Source: Acidovorax sp. DW039
Lineage (GTDB): Bacteria > Pseudomonadota > Gammaproteobacteria > Burkholderiales > Burkholderiaceae_C
DNA: 64,000 nt
Assembly: GCF_037101375.1 (NCBI RefSeq)
Contig: NZ_AP029019.1
Coordinates: 2,604,001 to 2,668,000 of the forward strand
Direction of reading: 5' to 3'
In this document: positions 63,263-64,000 of the stretch, piece after piece
How positions within the stretch are numbered: position 1 is the stretch's first letter
How the letters are laid out: each line of letters opens with the position of its first letter
Notes under the pieces: generated by a model
The model's database searches: none
What the model saw: the letters and a program-made list of their open reading frames with translations, nothing else
Told to the model about the DNA's origin: nothing
Made by a program: the position numbers and the translations under genes

Positions 63263-64000
63263 CCCCTGAAGCGATTCAGCGCGGCATTGTCGGGGGCGAT
63301 GGCCCCCTGCAGCGCCGCGCCATGGCCAAAGCCATCACCCTGCTCGAATCCACCCGCGCCGACCACCGCGCGCAGGCGGACGAGCTGCTCACGGCGCTGC
63401 TGCCCCACACCGGCAAGTCGTTCCGCCTGGGCATCAGCGGCGTGCCGGGCGTGGGCAAGTCCACTTTCATTGAAGCGCTGGGCCTGTACCTGATCGGCCA
63501 AGGTCATCGCGTGGCGGTGCTGGCGGTGGACCCTTCCAGCACAGTCTCGGGCGGCTCCATCCTGGGCGACAAGACACGCATGGAGCACCTCTCCGTGCAT
63601 GAGAAAGCCTACATCCGCCCCAGCCCCAGCAGCGGCACGCTGGGCGGTGTGGCCGAGAAAACGCGCGAGGCATTGCTGGTGTGCGAAGCCGCGGGCTATG
63701 ACGTGGTCATCATCGAGACCGTGGGCGTGGGCCAGTCAGAGACCGCCGTGGCGGGCATGACGGACATGTTCGTGCTCATGCAGCTGCCCAACGCGGGCGA
63801 TGACCTGCAGGCCATCAAGAAGGGGGTGATGGAGATTGCCGACCTGGTGGTGATCAACAAGGCCGATATCGACAAGAACGCCGCCACGCGAGCCGAGGCG
63901 CAGATCACATCCAGCCTGCGCCTGCTCGGCCAGCATGGCAACCCCGAAACCGCCCACCATGACGCTGCGCTGTGGCACCCCAAGGTGGTGCAGATCAGTG
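63259..64000 (+). CDS. meaB: Methylmalonyl-CoA mutase-associated GTPase MeaB, partial
   Basis: N-terminal 247 residues; the gene is cut by the window end. The GTG start (63259) overlaps the mutase stop (GTGA). MeaB/ArgK is a G3E-family P-loop GTPase that protects and reloads the mutase cofactor. The P-loop is GVPGVGKST in [19 protein letters not shown], switch-type segments are [19 protein letters not shown] and [14 protein letters not shown], and the base-recognition NKAD follows. Its pairing with the mutase is typical. Confidence 0.94.

Overview
The window is about 64 kb of a GC-rich betaproteobacterial chromosome, most likely Burkholderiales and probably Comamonadaceae (Acidovorax-like). 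The assignment rests on gene content and order: an assimilatory sulfur cluster with a siroheme sulfite reductase and a DUF934 gene, an intracellular PHB depolymerase with a catalytic Cys, RnfB, an imuA-imuB-dnaE2 cassette, PrpE, and a single-chain methylmalonyl-CoA mutase next to MeaB. No rRNA, tRNA or CRISPR array was recognised.

Layout. 0.5-2 kb: ferredoxin-NADP reductase and 7Fe ferredoxin. 2.1-8.2 kb (minus strand): sulfate assimilation operon in transcription order TauE-like exporter, cysI, DUF934, cysH, cysD, cysN. 8.3-10.7 kb: mnmC and yggX. 10.9-18.7 kb (plus strand): organosulfur uptake and desulfonation, namely sbp, ssuE, two SsuA-type binding proteins, ssuD, a VOC protein, ssuC, ssuB, a molbindin-like protein, and two short Cys-containing ORFs in the gaps. 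19-22.8 kb: a six-hairpin glycosidase-like protein, a membrane protein, a lipoprotein, pdxH and a TetR regulator. 23-25.8 kb: a two-subunit molybdenum hydroxylase of the isoquinoline oxidoreductase type.

25.9-29.4 kb is an AT-rich accessory island. It holds a clear homologue of the pore-forming toxin ClyA/HlyE, a Cys-rich secreted protein, a decayed IS5-family element containing a (CTGCGT)12 tract and a telomere-like G-rich tract, and a two-gene unit of unknown function. 29.8-32.7 kb: a MobA-like transferase, DUF4124 and DUF2268 proteins, a MITE-like element and sodC. 32.8-37.5 kb: a LexA-controlled imuA-imuB-dnaE2 operon whose dnaE2 has lost its last third. 37.7-54.4 kb: ompW, an orphan sensor kinase, three c-di-GMP signalling proteins, prpE, rnfB, phaZ and a RelA/SpoT-domain protein. 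54.4-64 kb: dusA, an acyltransferase, an Lrp regulator divergent from a saccharopine-dehydrogenase-like gene, an acyl-CoA synthetase, and a GntR regulator divergent from methylmalonyl-CoA mutase and meaB (cut by the window end).

How it fits together. Sulfate, sulfite and sulfonate handling fill the first third. Propionate activation (prpE) and methylmalonyl-CoA mutase lie 15 kb apart but share an identical 16-bp sequence in their upstream regions, which suggests one regulon under the adjacent GntR protein. A palindromic repeat of roughly 55 bp occurs about 11 times across the window. Three copies lie inside reading frames (5' end of cysN, N-terminus of the molybdenum hydroxylase large subunit, middle of dnaE2), as in Rickettsia palindromic elements. 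The main points for a second look are the ClyA homologue, this repeat family, the shared propionate operator and the truncated mutasome polymerase.
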